Assembly (NCBI GenBank): GCA_023213195.1
Contig: CP096135.1
Location: 3,282,842-3,346,841 of the forward strand
DNA length: 64,000 nucleotides
Reading direction: 5' to 3'
Source of the DNA: Sphingobacteriales bacterium JAD_PAG50586_3
GTDB lineage: Bacteria > Bacteroidota > Bacteroidia > CAMBQF01
This document shows, in pieces, positions 36,086 to 45,691 of the stretch (within the stretch, counting starts at the first letter, position 1; the number at the start of each line of letters is the position of its first letter). The notes beneath the pieces were generated by a model, which did not search any database, was not told the origin of the DNA, and was given only the letters and a program-made list of their open reading frames with translations. The position numbers and the translations under genes were made by a program.

Positions 36086-38960
36086 ATGCAAAAGTATTCG
36101 CTCACAATTGCAATTGTACTATTTTTAAGCCTGCTAAACCTAAAAGCCGAGACATACCAAGGCGCACCTACTAAAGGAAAAGTTTACGGCAAAATTACCG
36201 ATGCCAAAACCGGAGAGCCATTATTTGGCGTAGTTGTTACCCTTGAAGGTAGCGGCACCGGTGTAACAACCGACTTTGAAGGCGCTTATAGCCTTGTTGG
36301 CCTTGCCCCCGGAACCAACAAAATAAAATTTAAGCTATTATCGTATAAAGAAAAGGTGGTAGAAGTTGCCATGGTTGGTAACGAACCCATATCGCTTAAC
36401 ATTACGCTGGAAGATGTAGCTACCGACCTTGGCCCTGTTGAAGTGGTAGGCAGCTACAAACAAGAGAGTGTGGCATCTTTGTTAATTGACCAAAAGAAAG
36501 CCGTTGCCATATCAGACGGTATATCTGCCGATGCTATAAAACGTACCCCTGACAATAACACCAGCGAGGTAATGAAACGCGTTAGTGGCGCATCGGTACA
36601 AGACAACCGCTTTGCTATTATCCGCGGCCTTAACGACCGTTACAACATTGCCTTTTTAAATGGTGCGCCGCTACCTAGTACAGAGAGCGACCGCAGGGCT
36701 TTTGCCTTCGACATATTTCCATCAAACATGGTAGATAAGCTGGTTATTACCAAAACTGCTACCCCAGACCTGCCTGCCGATTTTGCCGGTGGCGTTATCA
36801 ATGTTATTACACGCGATATACCCGAAGAAAACTTTTATAATATAGGCGGCAGCATTGGCTACAACGCTATTACCACTTTTAAAGACCGTGCTTATTACCA
36901 GGGCGGAAAAACCGATTGGTTGGGCTTTGACGATGGTACACGCGCTTTACCGGGCAGCATTCCTGATGTTCAAACCTATAAAACCGCTACCACAGCCGGA
37001 GACTCATCAAAATTATTTTGGAGTAAAGACTTTACCAATAACTGGGCTACTAAGCGCCAAAAATCAGCAGCGCCAAACGGCTCGTTCCAGTTTTCTTTAG
37101 GTCAGAAAATAGAGGGAGAAAACAACCAGTTAGGTATTGTGTTTGCGGCATCGTACAACAACAGCTACCGCTTTAGTAATGTTACCCGCAACCAATATGA
37201 TGTGCTGGACAATAATACGTTGCTACGCACTTATAATGACAGCATGCACAAGCACGAGATTTTGGGTGGCGTGCTATTAAACATAGGCTACAAAATTGGC
37301 GACAATAACAAAATAGCTATAAAAAATATTTACTCTATAAACAGCGAAGACCAAGCTGTTCTACGTTCGGGCTTAACCAACGTAAACGATACGTTTGCTG
37401 TGCAACAGGTGCGCAACACCGCATACTGGTACCAACAAAACCAACTAGTTGCCAACCAGGTGGTAGGCGAGCATTACGCATCTAAAATAGGGTTGCGTGT
37501 AAAGTGGACCGGCGGCTACAGCCATGCGGGCCGTATTATGCCAGATTTCCGCCGTGTGTCTTACGCCCGTGCTTATGATTTGCTAAACCCTGAAAACACT
37601 ACCGGAACGTATACCGCACAAATTGGTAACCAGGTTCAGTTAGAGCAAGCAGGCCGTTTCTTCTCTACCCTATCTGAAGACCAATATAGCGGTACGTATG
37701 AGTTTAGCCTGCCATTTAAATTTATGAATGGTAAAAACCTGGAGACAAACTTTAAGGCCGGTGGCTTTAACCAATTCCGCACGCGTACATTCTCTGCCCG
37801 TTCTTTCGGCTATGTGTTTAAAACCGGTGGCGGCTTAAATAACTCTTACAAGCAAGGCACATTAGATACTATTTTTAGTCCTGATAATTTTGTTTATAAC
37901 CGTTTTTATATAGACGATGCCACCAACCCTACCGATGCCTACGATGCAAACTCTACCTTGCATGCAGGCTTTGTAATGTTTGACCAACGCATTGCTAAAA
38001 AAATACGCACGGTTTGGGGTGTACGTTTTGAGAACTTTAACCAAGGTACTTAATTCAAGCAACTCTAATGGCGACCCGTTAAAAATTAATACTACCAAAA
38101 ACGATTGGTTACCATCGTTAAACTTCACGTATGAGTTGAATGCGAAAACCAACCTGCGTTTTTCAGCATCAAAAACCATCTCTCGTCCAGAGTTTAGAGA
38201 GATTGCCCCATTTGCCTTTTACGACTTTAACCTTGATGCTGTTGTGGCCGGTAACCCCGATTTGCAACGCGCTTCTATAGGCAACTTTGATGTACGTTAT
38301 GAATACTACCCAACGGGTGGCGAATTAATATCAGCATCGGTATTCTACAAAACATTTAAAAACCCTATTGAGCTTATAAACGAGCCTAACGTAGGTGCGG
38401 GTAGCCGTAAGTTTGGCTACTCTAACGCCCCATCGGCCCAAAACTATGGTTTTGAGGTTGAGATACGTAAAAACTTTGCTTTTATTGATAGCGCTGCCAG
38501 CACATCGTTCTGGGGCAACCTGTTGTTCTTTGGTAACTTCTCTTACATAGCATCGCAGGTAGATTTATCAAACTTTGGCGAGGCCGGAACAGGCACCCGC
38601 CCGTTACAGGGTCAATCGCCATTTATTATAAACACCGGCTTGCAGTTTAACGAGCCTAAAACCAATATTGGCTTTAGCGTATTGTTTAACCGTGTAGGCC
38701 GCCGTATTGCTTATGTTGGTAACGTACAGGTGCCTAATATTTACGAGAACCCACGTTCTATCCTTGACTTCCAGATAAGCAAGAAGTTTTACAAAATGCT
38801 GGACGTTAAGTTTACTTTAGGCGATGTACTTGCTCAAAACCTGACCTTTTACCAAGACATGAACAACAACAAGAAGTTTGACCGCAAAGGTGGCGATAAC
38901 ATCATATTCGACTACTCGTACGGTTTAAACGCATCGTTTGGGTTAAGCCTGAAGTTTTAG
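36086..38960 (+). CDS. TonB-dependent receptor with CarboxypepD_reg-like domain (one frameshift here)
   Basis: About 957 residues: a signal peptide (LTIAIVLFLSLLNLKAE), a carboxypeptidase-regulatory-like domain (GKVYGKITDAKTGEPLFGVVV), a plug domain (VSGASVQDNRFAIIRGLNDRYN; VDKLVITKTATPDLPADFAGG) and a long beta-barrel ending in FGLSLKF, with the C-terminal aromatic of outer-membrane proteins. The plug block IIRGLNDRYN and PADFAGG is typical of Bacteroidota receptors distinct from SusC, and no SusD follows. The frame breaks at CCAAGG, 38041-38046. Reading CCAGG gives NFNQVLNSSNSNG. A T9SS-exported protein gene follows 332 bases downstream and may act with it. The substrate is unknown. Confidence 0.88.
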
Positions 38961-39292
38961 GTATGAGTGCTTAGATTTGAGGGGTGAGTAAAAAAAATGC
39001 TCTACCATTCAAACAAAATGCTTTTGGGCTGTGTTACATAATCACAACCAGTACAAAAAGCTAACCTGCTACCTACGATAAACATAATTATAGCAACAAG
39101 GCTAACGCCTTAAAGCAATAAGACCAAAACGCCACCCTCGGGTGGCGTTTTGGTTTATATCCAGCCTTAACTATAGCGCAACCTTCTTAACATTGAATAC
39201 ACACTCTTATGACTTTTTAGTAAAGCGGGCTTAACCTGAACAACATACTGTAGTTGGACTTTTGTACCAACAAAACATCTGAAAAGAAACCC
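38961..39292. other. intergenic region between receptor and T9SS protein
   Basis: Apart from the strong terminator at 39123-39154 I see no gene. The promoter of the downstream gene is likely in 39180-39270, but no exact TAnnTTTG box was found. Confidence 0.5.
39123..39154 (+). terminator. rho-independent terminator
   Basis: ACCAAAACGCCACC-CTCG-GGTGGCGTTTTGGT, a perfect 14-pair stem with T's at the 3' side. It separates the TonB receptor gene from the T9SS protein gene. Confidence 0.85.
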
Positions 39293-41219
39293 ATGAAAAA
39301 AATTTTTACCCTTCTTGCGGCAATCATTACAGCTAATGTAGCTTTTGGTCAGGCCGTAGCAACCCTAAGCGGCGAGATTACCGCTAACCGTACCCTTAAC
39401 AACGATACTATCTACTTTCTTGATGGTTTTGTTTATGTTAAAAACGGTGCTACAATTACTATTGAACCGGGCACTATTATTAAAGGTGTATCGGGCGAGC
39501 GTTCTACGCTTATTATTACCCGCGGCTCTAAAATTAATGCTGCCGGTACTAAAAACCAACCTATTGTATTTACATCAGACAAAGTAGCAGGCGACCGTAA
39601 CCCAGGCGATTGGGGTGGTATTGTTCTATTAGGCAAAGCCCGCATTAACCGTTCTGCCGACTGTACTACCTGCCCGGGTGCTGCTATTGCAGCTAACGAA
39701 GCCGGTATACAAACCAACATAGAGGGCGACCTTGACAATGCAAATGGTGATGGTCTTTACGGAGGCAACGACGATACCGACAACTCTGGCACCATGACTT
39801 ATGTTCGTATAGAATATGCGGGTGTTGTAATTAACACAGGTAACGAAATTAATGGCTTTACACTTGGTGCTGTTGGTAGCGGCACTACAATTAACAACAT
39901 ACAGGTTAGCTACGCTAACGATGACTCTTTTGAGTGGTTTGGCGGTACTGTTAGCGCTAAAAACCTAATATCATTAGGTGCTATTGACGATGACTTTGAT
40001 ACCGACTTTGGTTTTACAGGTAAAATTCAATTTGCTGTTGCCCAACGCGACTCTAACAACTACGATACAGGTAGCGGCCCTACTACCAACGGTTTTGAAA
40101 GCGATAACGATGGCGGCCCAACTTTTAACAACCCACGTACAGCCCCTGTGTTTTCTAACGTAACCCTTGTTGGCCCATTGGCAAACGGAGTTGCTCTTCA
40201 ACAATCAAACTCTTTCCAAAATGCTGCACGTCTTCGCCGCAATACCTTAACATCTGTATTTAACTCTGTATTTATGGGTTTCCCTACAGGTATATTGGTT
40301 GATGGTGCTGGTTCTACCGCTGCTTACCTTGGCGATACCTTAAGGTTGAAAAACAATATATCTGCAGGTGCAACAGTATCAGACATACGTTCTACTGTAG
40401 GTGCTAGCGATGTATTGGTTAAAACTAAGTTTGAAGGACCAGATGCTTGCGATACACTTGATGCAACGGCTGGTATTTTAACCGCCCCATTTAACTATGG
40501 CAACCCAAACTTTTTACCTGCTGCCAACAGCCCTGCCTTAACTGGTGGTTCTTTTACTGATAGCTATGTAAGTGGTAACTTCTTTACCCCAACTACTTTC
40601 CGTGGTGCTTTTGGTACTATTAACGGTACTGTGTACCAGTGGGATGAGTGCTGGGCTAAATACAACCCACAAAACGAAAACTACACTACTCCGGGTATAA
40701 ACTACCTAGATGTTGTTGCCGGTTTTTCTACCAACGCAGTGTTAAACGTTGCTGACTTTACTAACTCGTCAACAAACGCTACAGCCTATGCCTGGGATTT
40801 TGGTGATGGTCAAACATCTACAGAAGCTTTCCCATCGCACACTTACCCTAACCAAAACGGTACTTACCAAGGTAACTTTAATTGCTTACCAACCATGCGG
40901 TACAGATACTGTTACCAACACTGTACAAATTATTGTTATTGGTGTTAGCGAATATGCCAATGTATTAGGTGTTGTGGTTTACCCAAACCCAGCCCAAGAC
41001 CTTGCCAACATTAACTTTACCTTGCCAACTGCTGAAAATGTAACATTAAACGTTTACGACCTTGCCGGTAAAATGGTAAGCAACCAAACAATTGGTAAAC
41101 TAGCAGCCGGTAAGCAAAATATTGAAGTAAACACATCAACCCTTGATGCAGGTATTTACTTTGTACGCATTGCCGCAGGCAACATAAACCAAACCGTACG
41201 CATTGCCGTAACTAAATAA
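39293..41219 (+). CDS. T9SS-exported surface protein with PKD domain (one frameshift here)
   Basis: About 641 residues: a signal peptide (KIFTLLAAIITANVAFGQ), a right-handed beta-helix-like body (NGATITIEPGTIIKG, GDWGGIVLLGKA, NPGDWGG), a PKD domain ([20 protein letters not shown]) and a C-terminal type A sorting domain (VVVYPNPAQD, LNVYDLAGKMV, LDAGIYFVRI). It should cross the outer membrane through the type IX system and be anchored or released. The frame breaks at CCAAGG, 40867-40872. CCAGG gives NGTYQVTLIAYQPCG. Its pairing with the TonB receptor upstream suggests a joint role, but no enzyme motif is visible. Confidence 0.87.
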
Positions 41220-41247
41220 CTAATAAAGGTTAGTCAATTCAGTTATA

Positions 41248-41281
41248 AAAAAATCCCCCGGCATATGCTGGGGGATTTTTT
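41248..41281 (+). terminator. rho-independent terminator
   Basis: AAATCCCCC-GGCATATGCT-GGGGGATTTTTT, 29 bases after the stop of the T9SS protein. Confidence 0.85.
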
Positions 41282-41298
41282 GTTTTATATGTTGCTTT

Positions 41299-41353
41299 AA
41301 AATCCCTCGTCTTCTGACTACCGTCAGAATCCACTCCCTTGTAAGGGAGAGTA
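41299..41353. repeat. bipartite hairpin repeat, copy 5
   Basis: AAATCCCTCG, inner hairpin TTCTGAC-TACC-GTCAGAA, then CACTCCCTT-GTAAGGGAGAGT. Confidence 0.7.
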
Positions 41354-41360
41354 AGTTCAA

Positions 41361-42446
41361 TTAATTAAAAATTTTAAAAAACGGGCTGCGCTCGGTAATT
41401 AGTGGTTTTAAATCGGCTAGGTCAATATCTACTTCAATATCGCCTACAACATAAGGGGCTATTTCGTATGGAGAGAAGGTAAGTGTAATGCCTTTAGCGG
41501 TTATGTAAAAGGCCTCTGTACCTTTTAGGTTGATGTTATCTTGGAACAAACCACCATCGCTAGCCTTTTTAACCTTATGGGCCTTATTATAGCTTGCTGT
41601 AGCCAGTTTAGACAGCTTAACCAGGTTAGGGCCTTGTACAAGGTCTATCAGCTTTAATTCGCGGCCTGTGGTAACGTCGTAATAATAGGTGTTAGTGCCG
41701 TGGTTTGGGTGCGCGCCACCTAAGTAGTTGTACCACCCAATATCTACCCCCAATATTTTTTTATGGTTGTATATAACGCCGCCAATGGCTTCGCTCTCAA
41801 AGTCGGGCATGTCTTTAGAAAACTCATCGCGCTCCAGGCCATCACAATCGCTTAAAGCGGCCTCTGCATATTTTTTAATGGATGCGTTTATCTTGTCAAT
41901 TTCGGGCTTCTTATTTGCATTAGCTAATTGCGCATATTGTATTTTAACATTGCAGCGGGCTGTTTTATTGCGTTTGTTTTTCTTAACAATTTCATACGCC
42001 AGGGTATCAAGCCCTGCATATTTAACAGCATTAAACTCTAAAGTAGTTTTATTAAAAGCAAAGGGTTGCGGGGTACCGTTAGGCAAGGTTTTCCAGTTGC
42101 CGGTAAAACTTTCGCCGCCTTTAAAAAGCCCTTTAAACACTCCGCCTTTATCGCCCGATTTAGAAAACTCATACACCTCTGCAGAGTCGCCCTGAAGCAT
42201 AGCACCGCTAAGGGTTACCATATCTTCGCTGCCTTTTTTAAAGTAGTTGCCCGATACTATTTTGTTTGATATATCAAGCTTAACAACCAGCGTATCGCCG
42301 TTTAGTGTGCCGCTGTATATGCCGCCGGTTGCTGCGGCGTTTGCAGGTTTAATGCTATCTATGGTGCTGCTTTCTGCACTGGTGTCTGTTTTGCCACCGC
42401 AGGCTATAAGTAGTAATGCGGGTATTGATATGAGGATATATTTCAT
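41361..42446 (-). CDS. lipoprotein with DUF3298 (RsiV-like) C-terminal domain
   Basis: The 361-residue protein starts at ATG 42446 with a lipoprotein signal (ILISIPALLLIACGG). A middle region, GTLNGDTLVVKLDI...GNYFKKG, looks like a small beta-barrel. The C-terminal half has the DUF3298 hallmark GGAHPNHGTNTYYYD, then GRELKLIDLV and ITLTFSPYEIAPYV. This domain occurs in RsiV, an anti-sigma factor that binds lysozyme, and in many exported proteins. No sigma factor gene is nearby, so regulation is not implied. Upstream in-frame ATG 42494 lies in a repeat and is rejected. Confidence 0.83.
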   Translation of the reverse strand: MKYILISIPALLLIACGGKTDTSAESSTIDSIKPANAAATGGIYSGTLNGDTLVVKLDISNKIVSGNYFKKGSEDMVTLSGAMLQGDSAEVYEFSKSGDKGGVFKGLFKGGESFTGNWKTLPNGTPQPFAFNKTTLEFNAVKYAGLDTLAYEIVKKNKRNKTARCNVKIQYAQLANANKKPEIDKINASIKKYAEAALSDCDGLERDEFSKDMPDFESEAIGGVIYNHKKILGVDIGWYNYLGGAHPNHGTNTYYYDVTTGRELKLIDLVQGPNLVKLSKLATASYNKAHKVKKASDGGLFQDNINLKGTEAFYITAKGITLTFSPYEIAPYVVGDIEVDIDLADLKPLITERSPFFKIFN

Positions 42447-42461
42447 TGTGTGTTGTAATAA

Positions 42462-42513
42462 AAAACCCTCGTCTGGCACTATAGCGCCAGCCACTCCCTT
42501 TGGAAAGGGAGAT
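42462..42513. repeat. bipartite hairpin repeat, copy 6
   Basis: AAACCCTCG, inner hairpin CTGGC-ACTATAGC-GCCAG, then CACTCCCTTTGG-AAAGGGAG. The inner stem differs in sequence from copy 5 but still pairs. Confidence 0.7.
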
Positions 42514-42566
42514 CTTTTAAATCTAAGAAGGGAATTTTTCGTTTTTAATTTTTAGTTTTTTCGTTA

Positions 42567-43286
42567 TTAGTCGTACGATTCAAATTTGATGCGCTTACGG
42601 TCGTAGCCCATAGCTTCTAATCGCTGGCGGGCTTCTTTAAGCATCGCTGTCCACCCGCAAATATAGAACGTTGCGGGGCGTTTATCGGCAAAAATTTCTT
42701 CGTAGATGGTATGCACATACCCTGTGGGGCCATGCCAGGTGTCGGGCGTTTCGCGCGATAGTACGGGGTAGAAATGAAAATTATCGTGCTGTTCGTGCAG
42801 TTCCTGCATTTCTTTATGGTACAGAATATCGCCTTTGTAGCGGTTACCAAAAATCATGTGCATGCTCTTATAGGGCAGGTTTTGGTTGATGATATACAAT
42901 GCCATGGAACGCAACGGCGCAATGCCTGTTCCGGTGCATATAAAGCAAATATCATCATCTATACTATCGGGCAGGGTAAACTTGCCTATGGGCAGTGTTA
43001 AGTTAAGCTTAGAGCTCGGCTTTATATAATCGAACAAGTATCGGGTGCCGGCCCCTTCGGGGTTAAGCACAATACACAGTTCTATAATATTATCAAACGC
43101 CGGTGGCGATGCTATAGAATACTCCCTGTGGGTGTATTTGCCTTCTATGGGCATATCTACAATAGCAAACTGGCCTGCTTTAAAATCAAGCTTAACATCA
43201 TCGGGGTATTTGATGTAGAAACGGCGTACAACGTCGGTTTCGCTAACCACATCAAGAACATCGCACTCATAAAGTTGCTGTTTCAT
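42567..43286 (-). CDS. ferredoxin-NADP reductase-like flavoprotein
   Basis: This intact 239-residue protein has the FAD-binding barrel motif HREYSIAS (RxYS), GKFTLP, and the NAD(P)-binding half with CTGTGIAPLRSM, MIFGNRYKGDILY and YICGWTAMLKEAR. It ends FESYD. This matches the ferredoxin/flavodoxin-NADP reductase superfamily, which moves electrons between NAD(P)H and a small redox carrier through FAD. There is no 2Fe-2S domain, so a separate partner is needed. It is cytoplasmic and appears monocistronic. Confidence 0.88.
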   Translation of the reverse strand: MKQQLYECDVLDVVSETDVVRRFYIKYPDDVKLDFKAGQFAIVDMPIEGKYTHREYSIASPPAFDNIIELCIVLNPEGAGTRYLFDYIKPSSKLNLTLPIGKFTLPDSIDDDICFICTGTGIAPLRSMALYIINQNLPYKSMHMIFGNRYKGDILYHKEMQELHEQHDNFHFYPVLSRETPDTWHGPTGYVHTIYEEIFADKRPATFYICGWTAMLKEARQRLEAMGYDRKRIKFESYD

Positions 43287-43386
43287 AAGCCCATGGTTTT
43301 TGTTAAATATACCAATTAATAATTCAAAATGCAGAATGCATAATTATTTTGAATGGGTATAAATAGTTAATGCCAACCATTCTTTA

Positions 43387-43530
43387 TTCATTACTTTTTG
43401 CTTGTCCAAAAAGTAACCAAAAAAGACACCACGCCCAAAAACACGGCGATTTTGCTCTCGCACTTCCAAACCGCACTAATTGCCATGCAAAATCTTGTGT
43501 TCACACCGGGCGTGGACATGCCTCGCACCT
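43387..43530 (+). repeat. structured repeat element S, copy 2
   Basis: Hairpin TTACTTTTTG-CTTGTC-CAAAAAGTAA (43391-43416, identical to copy 1). The outer stem is CCACGCCC (43429-43436) with GGGCGTGG (43508-43515). The inner stem is GATTTTGC (43448-43455) with GCAAAATC (43487-43494). The loop is 31 bases, as in copy 1, and shares TCGCAC. Stem bases differ from copy 1 yet pair fully. Confidence 0.75.
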
Positions 43531-43620
43531 ATTAGAATGTATATTAAATATCTCACTTTATTAAGAGAGCGTAAATCAATTATATTTTAATTGTGAAAAA
43601 TTTCTTTGAATTACCCACTT

Positions 43621-43650
43621 CATCTTTCAGATTACTTCACAAACTCGTAA
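43621..43650. repeat. direct repeat of the monooxygenase 3' end, distal copy
   Basis: Matches 43991-44020 at 26 of 30 bases, including GATTACTT-ACAAACTCGTAA. On the minus strand it reads as the last codons YEFVK plus stop, with one synonymous change. Confidence 0.7.
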
Positions 43651-43655
43651 AACGT

Positions 43656-43982
43656 TTATTCTTCATACAAACCAAAAGGGTAAATAACTTCAAACCTCTC
43701 ATGGTTTTCTCCTTTAAGTAAAACCTGAACCAATCCCTTATCACTAAAAGCAATTGATTTGATATGTCGCATAAAATCATCAAAAGGAAAGTGGTTATAT
43801 GCCCCAATTAAAACCCTACCCACAAAATATTTATCTCCATCAAAGTTATTTGGTTGTTGAGTTACATCAAGTAAATTAAGTTTTCTCTTACCATCATAAT
43901 AACTAAAAGAATTTATCTTTTCTATACTCTCATCCGGTTCAGCCGGCCCCAATACTATAATAAGGTTGGTTACATTACTCAT
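43656..43982 (-). CDS. small protein of unknown function, flanked by direct repeats
   Basis: An intact 108-residue frame, without signal or membrane segments (NVTNLIIVLGPAEPDESIEKI; NNFDGDKYFVGRVLIGAYNHFPFDDFMRHIKSI). I do not recognise a family. The overall look (short, acidic, soluble, alone between duplicated gene ends) is compatible with a cargo or immunity-like gene, but this is a guess. It lies 19 bases after the stop of the flavin monooxygenase gene on the same strand. A second copy of that gene's 3' end lies just beyond its own stop. Confidence 0.6.
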   Translation of the reverse strand: MSNVTNLIIVLGPAEPDESIEKINSFSYYDGKRKLNLLDVTQQPNNFDGDKYFVGRVLIGAYNHFPFDDFMRHIKSIAFSDKGLVQVLLKGENHERFEVIYPFGLYEE

Positions 43983-43990
43983 AGTACTTT

Positions 43991-44020
43991 CAAATTTCGG
44001 ATTACTTTACAAACTCGTAA
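43991..44020. repeat. direct repeat of the monooxygenase 3' end, native copy
   Basis: The last codons and stop of the monooxygenase gene plus 11 bases. Partner of 43621-43650. Confidence 0.7.
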
Positions 44021-45459
44021 GCACTTGGCTTTATGCGGCGCATTTTTAGCCACATGGTGTAGGTAAGTTGCGGCCATACTGTTGTATTGCGTCCGTTGGC
44101 GGCAATGTACCAGCTGCGGCAGCCTGTTGCCCAAACGGTATGGGTTAGTTTTTGTTGTAGCTCTTCATTGTATTTCTTCTGCACCTCGGGCTTAACATCC
44201 ATAAACTTAGCCTTGCGTTGTGCCAGCTTTTTAAGGCTATCCAGTATATAGTTAACCTGGCTTTCTATTACAAAAATCATAGAGTTATGGCCCAAGCCTG
44301 TGTTAGGGCCTATTAGGAAAAACAGGTTAGGGTAGCCAGTAACGGTAGTGCCAAAATAGGCTTCGGGGCCTTCTTTCCAGTCTTCGGCCAATATGCGTCC
44401 TCCCCTACCCTTTACTACAAAATCAACCGGGGCATCGGCGGCTTTAAAACCGGTGGCTAATACAATAGCATCGGCCTGGTATTGGTTACCATCAGCAGTA
44501 AAAATACTGTTACCCTCTACCTTGCTTATTCCTGTAGTAATCAGGTCTACATTTTTACGCAGCAATGCAGGATAATACTCTTTACTGGGGGTAATGCGCT
44601 TGCAACCCATGGTGTAGTTGGGTATCAGCTTCTCCTTTAACGCGGGGTCTTTTATTTTTTTATTAATGAATTTAACCACCATGCCCTGCACCATTTTATT
44701 AGCGCGGGGGCGGGTAAATATAAGGGTACCTATCAACTCATTCTCCCAATACCATTTCCAACGTAACATGCGTTGGGTAAAGGGCAGTATGCGAAACATC
44801 TTCTTTTCCCACTCTTTCATGGGTCTGTCGGCTTTGGGAATTACCCACGGGGCCGAGCGCTGAAACACCATTAGCTGCTCCACATCTTTAGCAATGGCAG
44901 GTACAATTTGTACCGCACTAGCGCCGGTGCCTACTACTGCTACTTTTTTGCCTTTATAATCGAACGTGCTATCCCACTCTGACGAATGGAACACACGCCC
45001 TTGAAAACCATCTAAACCCGGAATATTTGGTATTTGCGGTCGATTTAAGGGCCCAAGGGCGTTGATAACCACATTAGCCGTAAGCGTGCTTCCGTCTTTA
45101 ATATTAAGGGTCCACATACCTGTTGCTTCGTCAAAGCTACCGCCGGTAACTTCGGTATTCAGCCTTACATATTTTGCCAAGCCGTACTTCTCTACACAAT
45201 GGCGGGTGTAATCTAGAATTTCCTGCTGGTTGGCAAACATGCGGCTCCAGTTAGGATTAGGCTCAAAAGAGAAAGAATATAGGTGCGATGATATATCGCA
45301 AGCCGCGCCGGGGTAAATATTATCGCGCCAGGTGCCGCCTATTGTAGAGCCACGTTCTGCAATAATAAAGTTGGTATTGCCTTGTTTTAGCAGCTTTATG
45401 GCCATGCCTATACCGGCAAAGCCTGTGCCTATAATAATGATAGTGTGAGAGTTCTTCAT
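44002..45459 (-). CDS. flavin-containing monooxygenase, Baeyer-Villiger type
   Basis: This 485-residue protein has the FAD-binding Rossmann motif GTGFAGIGMA, GGTWRDNIYPGAACD, the family fingerprint FQGRVFHSSEWD (FxGxxxHxxxW), the NADPH-binding motif GTGASAVQ and the late ATGFKAAD block. Such enzymes insert oxygen next to a ketone or oxidise N/S atoms, using NADPH and O2. I chose ATG 45459 (KNSHTIIIIGTG). The frame stays open far upstream through non-coding sequence. Its exact 3' end is duplicated 370 bases downstream. The substrate is unknown. Confidence 0.9.
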   Translation of the reverse strand: MKNSHTIIIIGTGFAGIGMAIKLLKQGNTNFIIAERGSTIGGTWRDNIYPGAACDISSHLYSFSFEPNPNWSRMFANQQEILDYTRHCVEKYGLAKYVRLNTEVTGGSFDEATGMWTLNIKDGSTLTANVVINALGPLNRPQIPNIPGLDGFQGRVFHSSEWDSTFDYKGKKVAVVGTGASAVQIVPAIAKDVEQLMVFQRSAPWVIPKADRPMKEWEKKMFRILPFTQRMLRWKWYWENELIGTLIFTRPRANKMVQGMVVKFINKKIKDPALKEKLIPNYTMGCKRITPSKEYYPALLRKNVDLITTGISKVEGNSIFTADGNQYQADAIVLATGFKAADAPVDFVVKGRGGRILAEDWKEGPEAYFGTTVTGYPNLFFLIGPNTGLGHNSMIFVIESQVNYILDSLKKLAQRKAKFMDVKPEVQKKYNEELQQKLTHTVWATGCRSWYIAANGRNTTVWPQLTYTMWLKMRRIKPSAYEFVK

Positions 45460-45572
45460 CTGAATAAATGCAATATTAATTAAAAGAGGAGAGAGAAGCG
45501 AGGAAGAGAAGAGAAAAACAAAAAATCTATATGCACCTCTCTCTTCCAGAAGCGGAACAATAGCTTTATAAA

Positions 45573-45603
45573 AAAAGGCTGCACCATTTAGGTGCAGCCT
45601 TTT
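45573..45603 (-). terminator. rho-independent terminator of the NmrA-like gene
   Basis: GGCTGCACC-ATTTA-GGTGCAGCC, nine perfect pairs extended by A-T pairs, with a T run on the minus strand, about 90 bases past the stop at 45692. Confidence 0.8.
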
Positions 45604-45607
45604 CATG

Positions 45608-45680
45608 TAAAAATCCCTCGTCTTCCGACTTTGTCGGAATCCTGCCTGCGGCAGGCAGGCACTCCCTTTAGAAAGGGAAA
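45608..45680. repeat. bipartite hairpin repeat, copy 7
   Basis: AAATCCCTCG, inner hairpin TTCCGAC-TTT-GTCGGAA, an inserted CCTGCCTGC-GGCAGGCAGG palindrome, then CACTCCCTTTAG-AAAGGGA. Confidence 0.7.
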
Positions 45681-45691
45681 CCTTAAAAAAG

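Larger units (their letters stand above)
43287..43655. other. 369-base intergenic region with structured repeat
   Basis: Holds an ATTCAAAAT...ATTTTGAAT inverted repeat (43322-43354), structured element S copy 2 (43387-43530), and a 30-base repeat of the flavin monooxygenase 3' end (43621-43650). A reading frame at 43370-43564 lies inside element S and is not coding. Confidence 0.65.
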
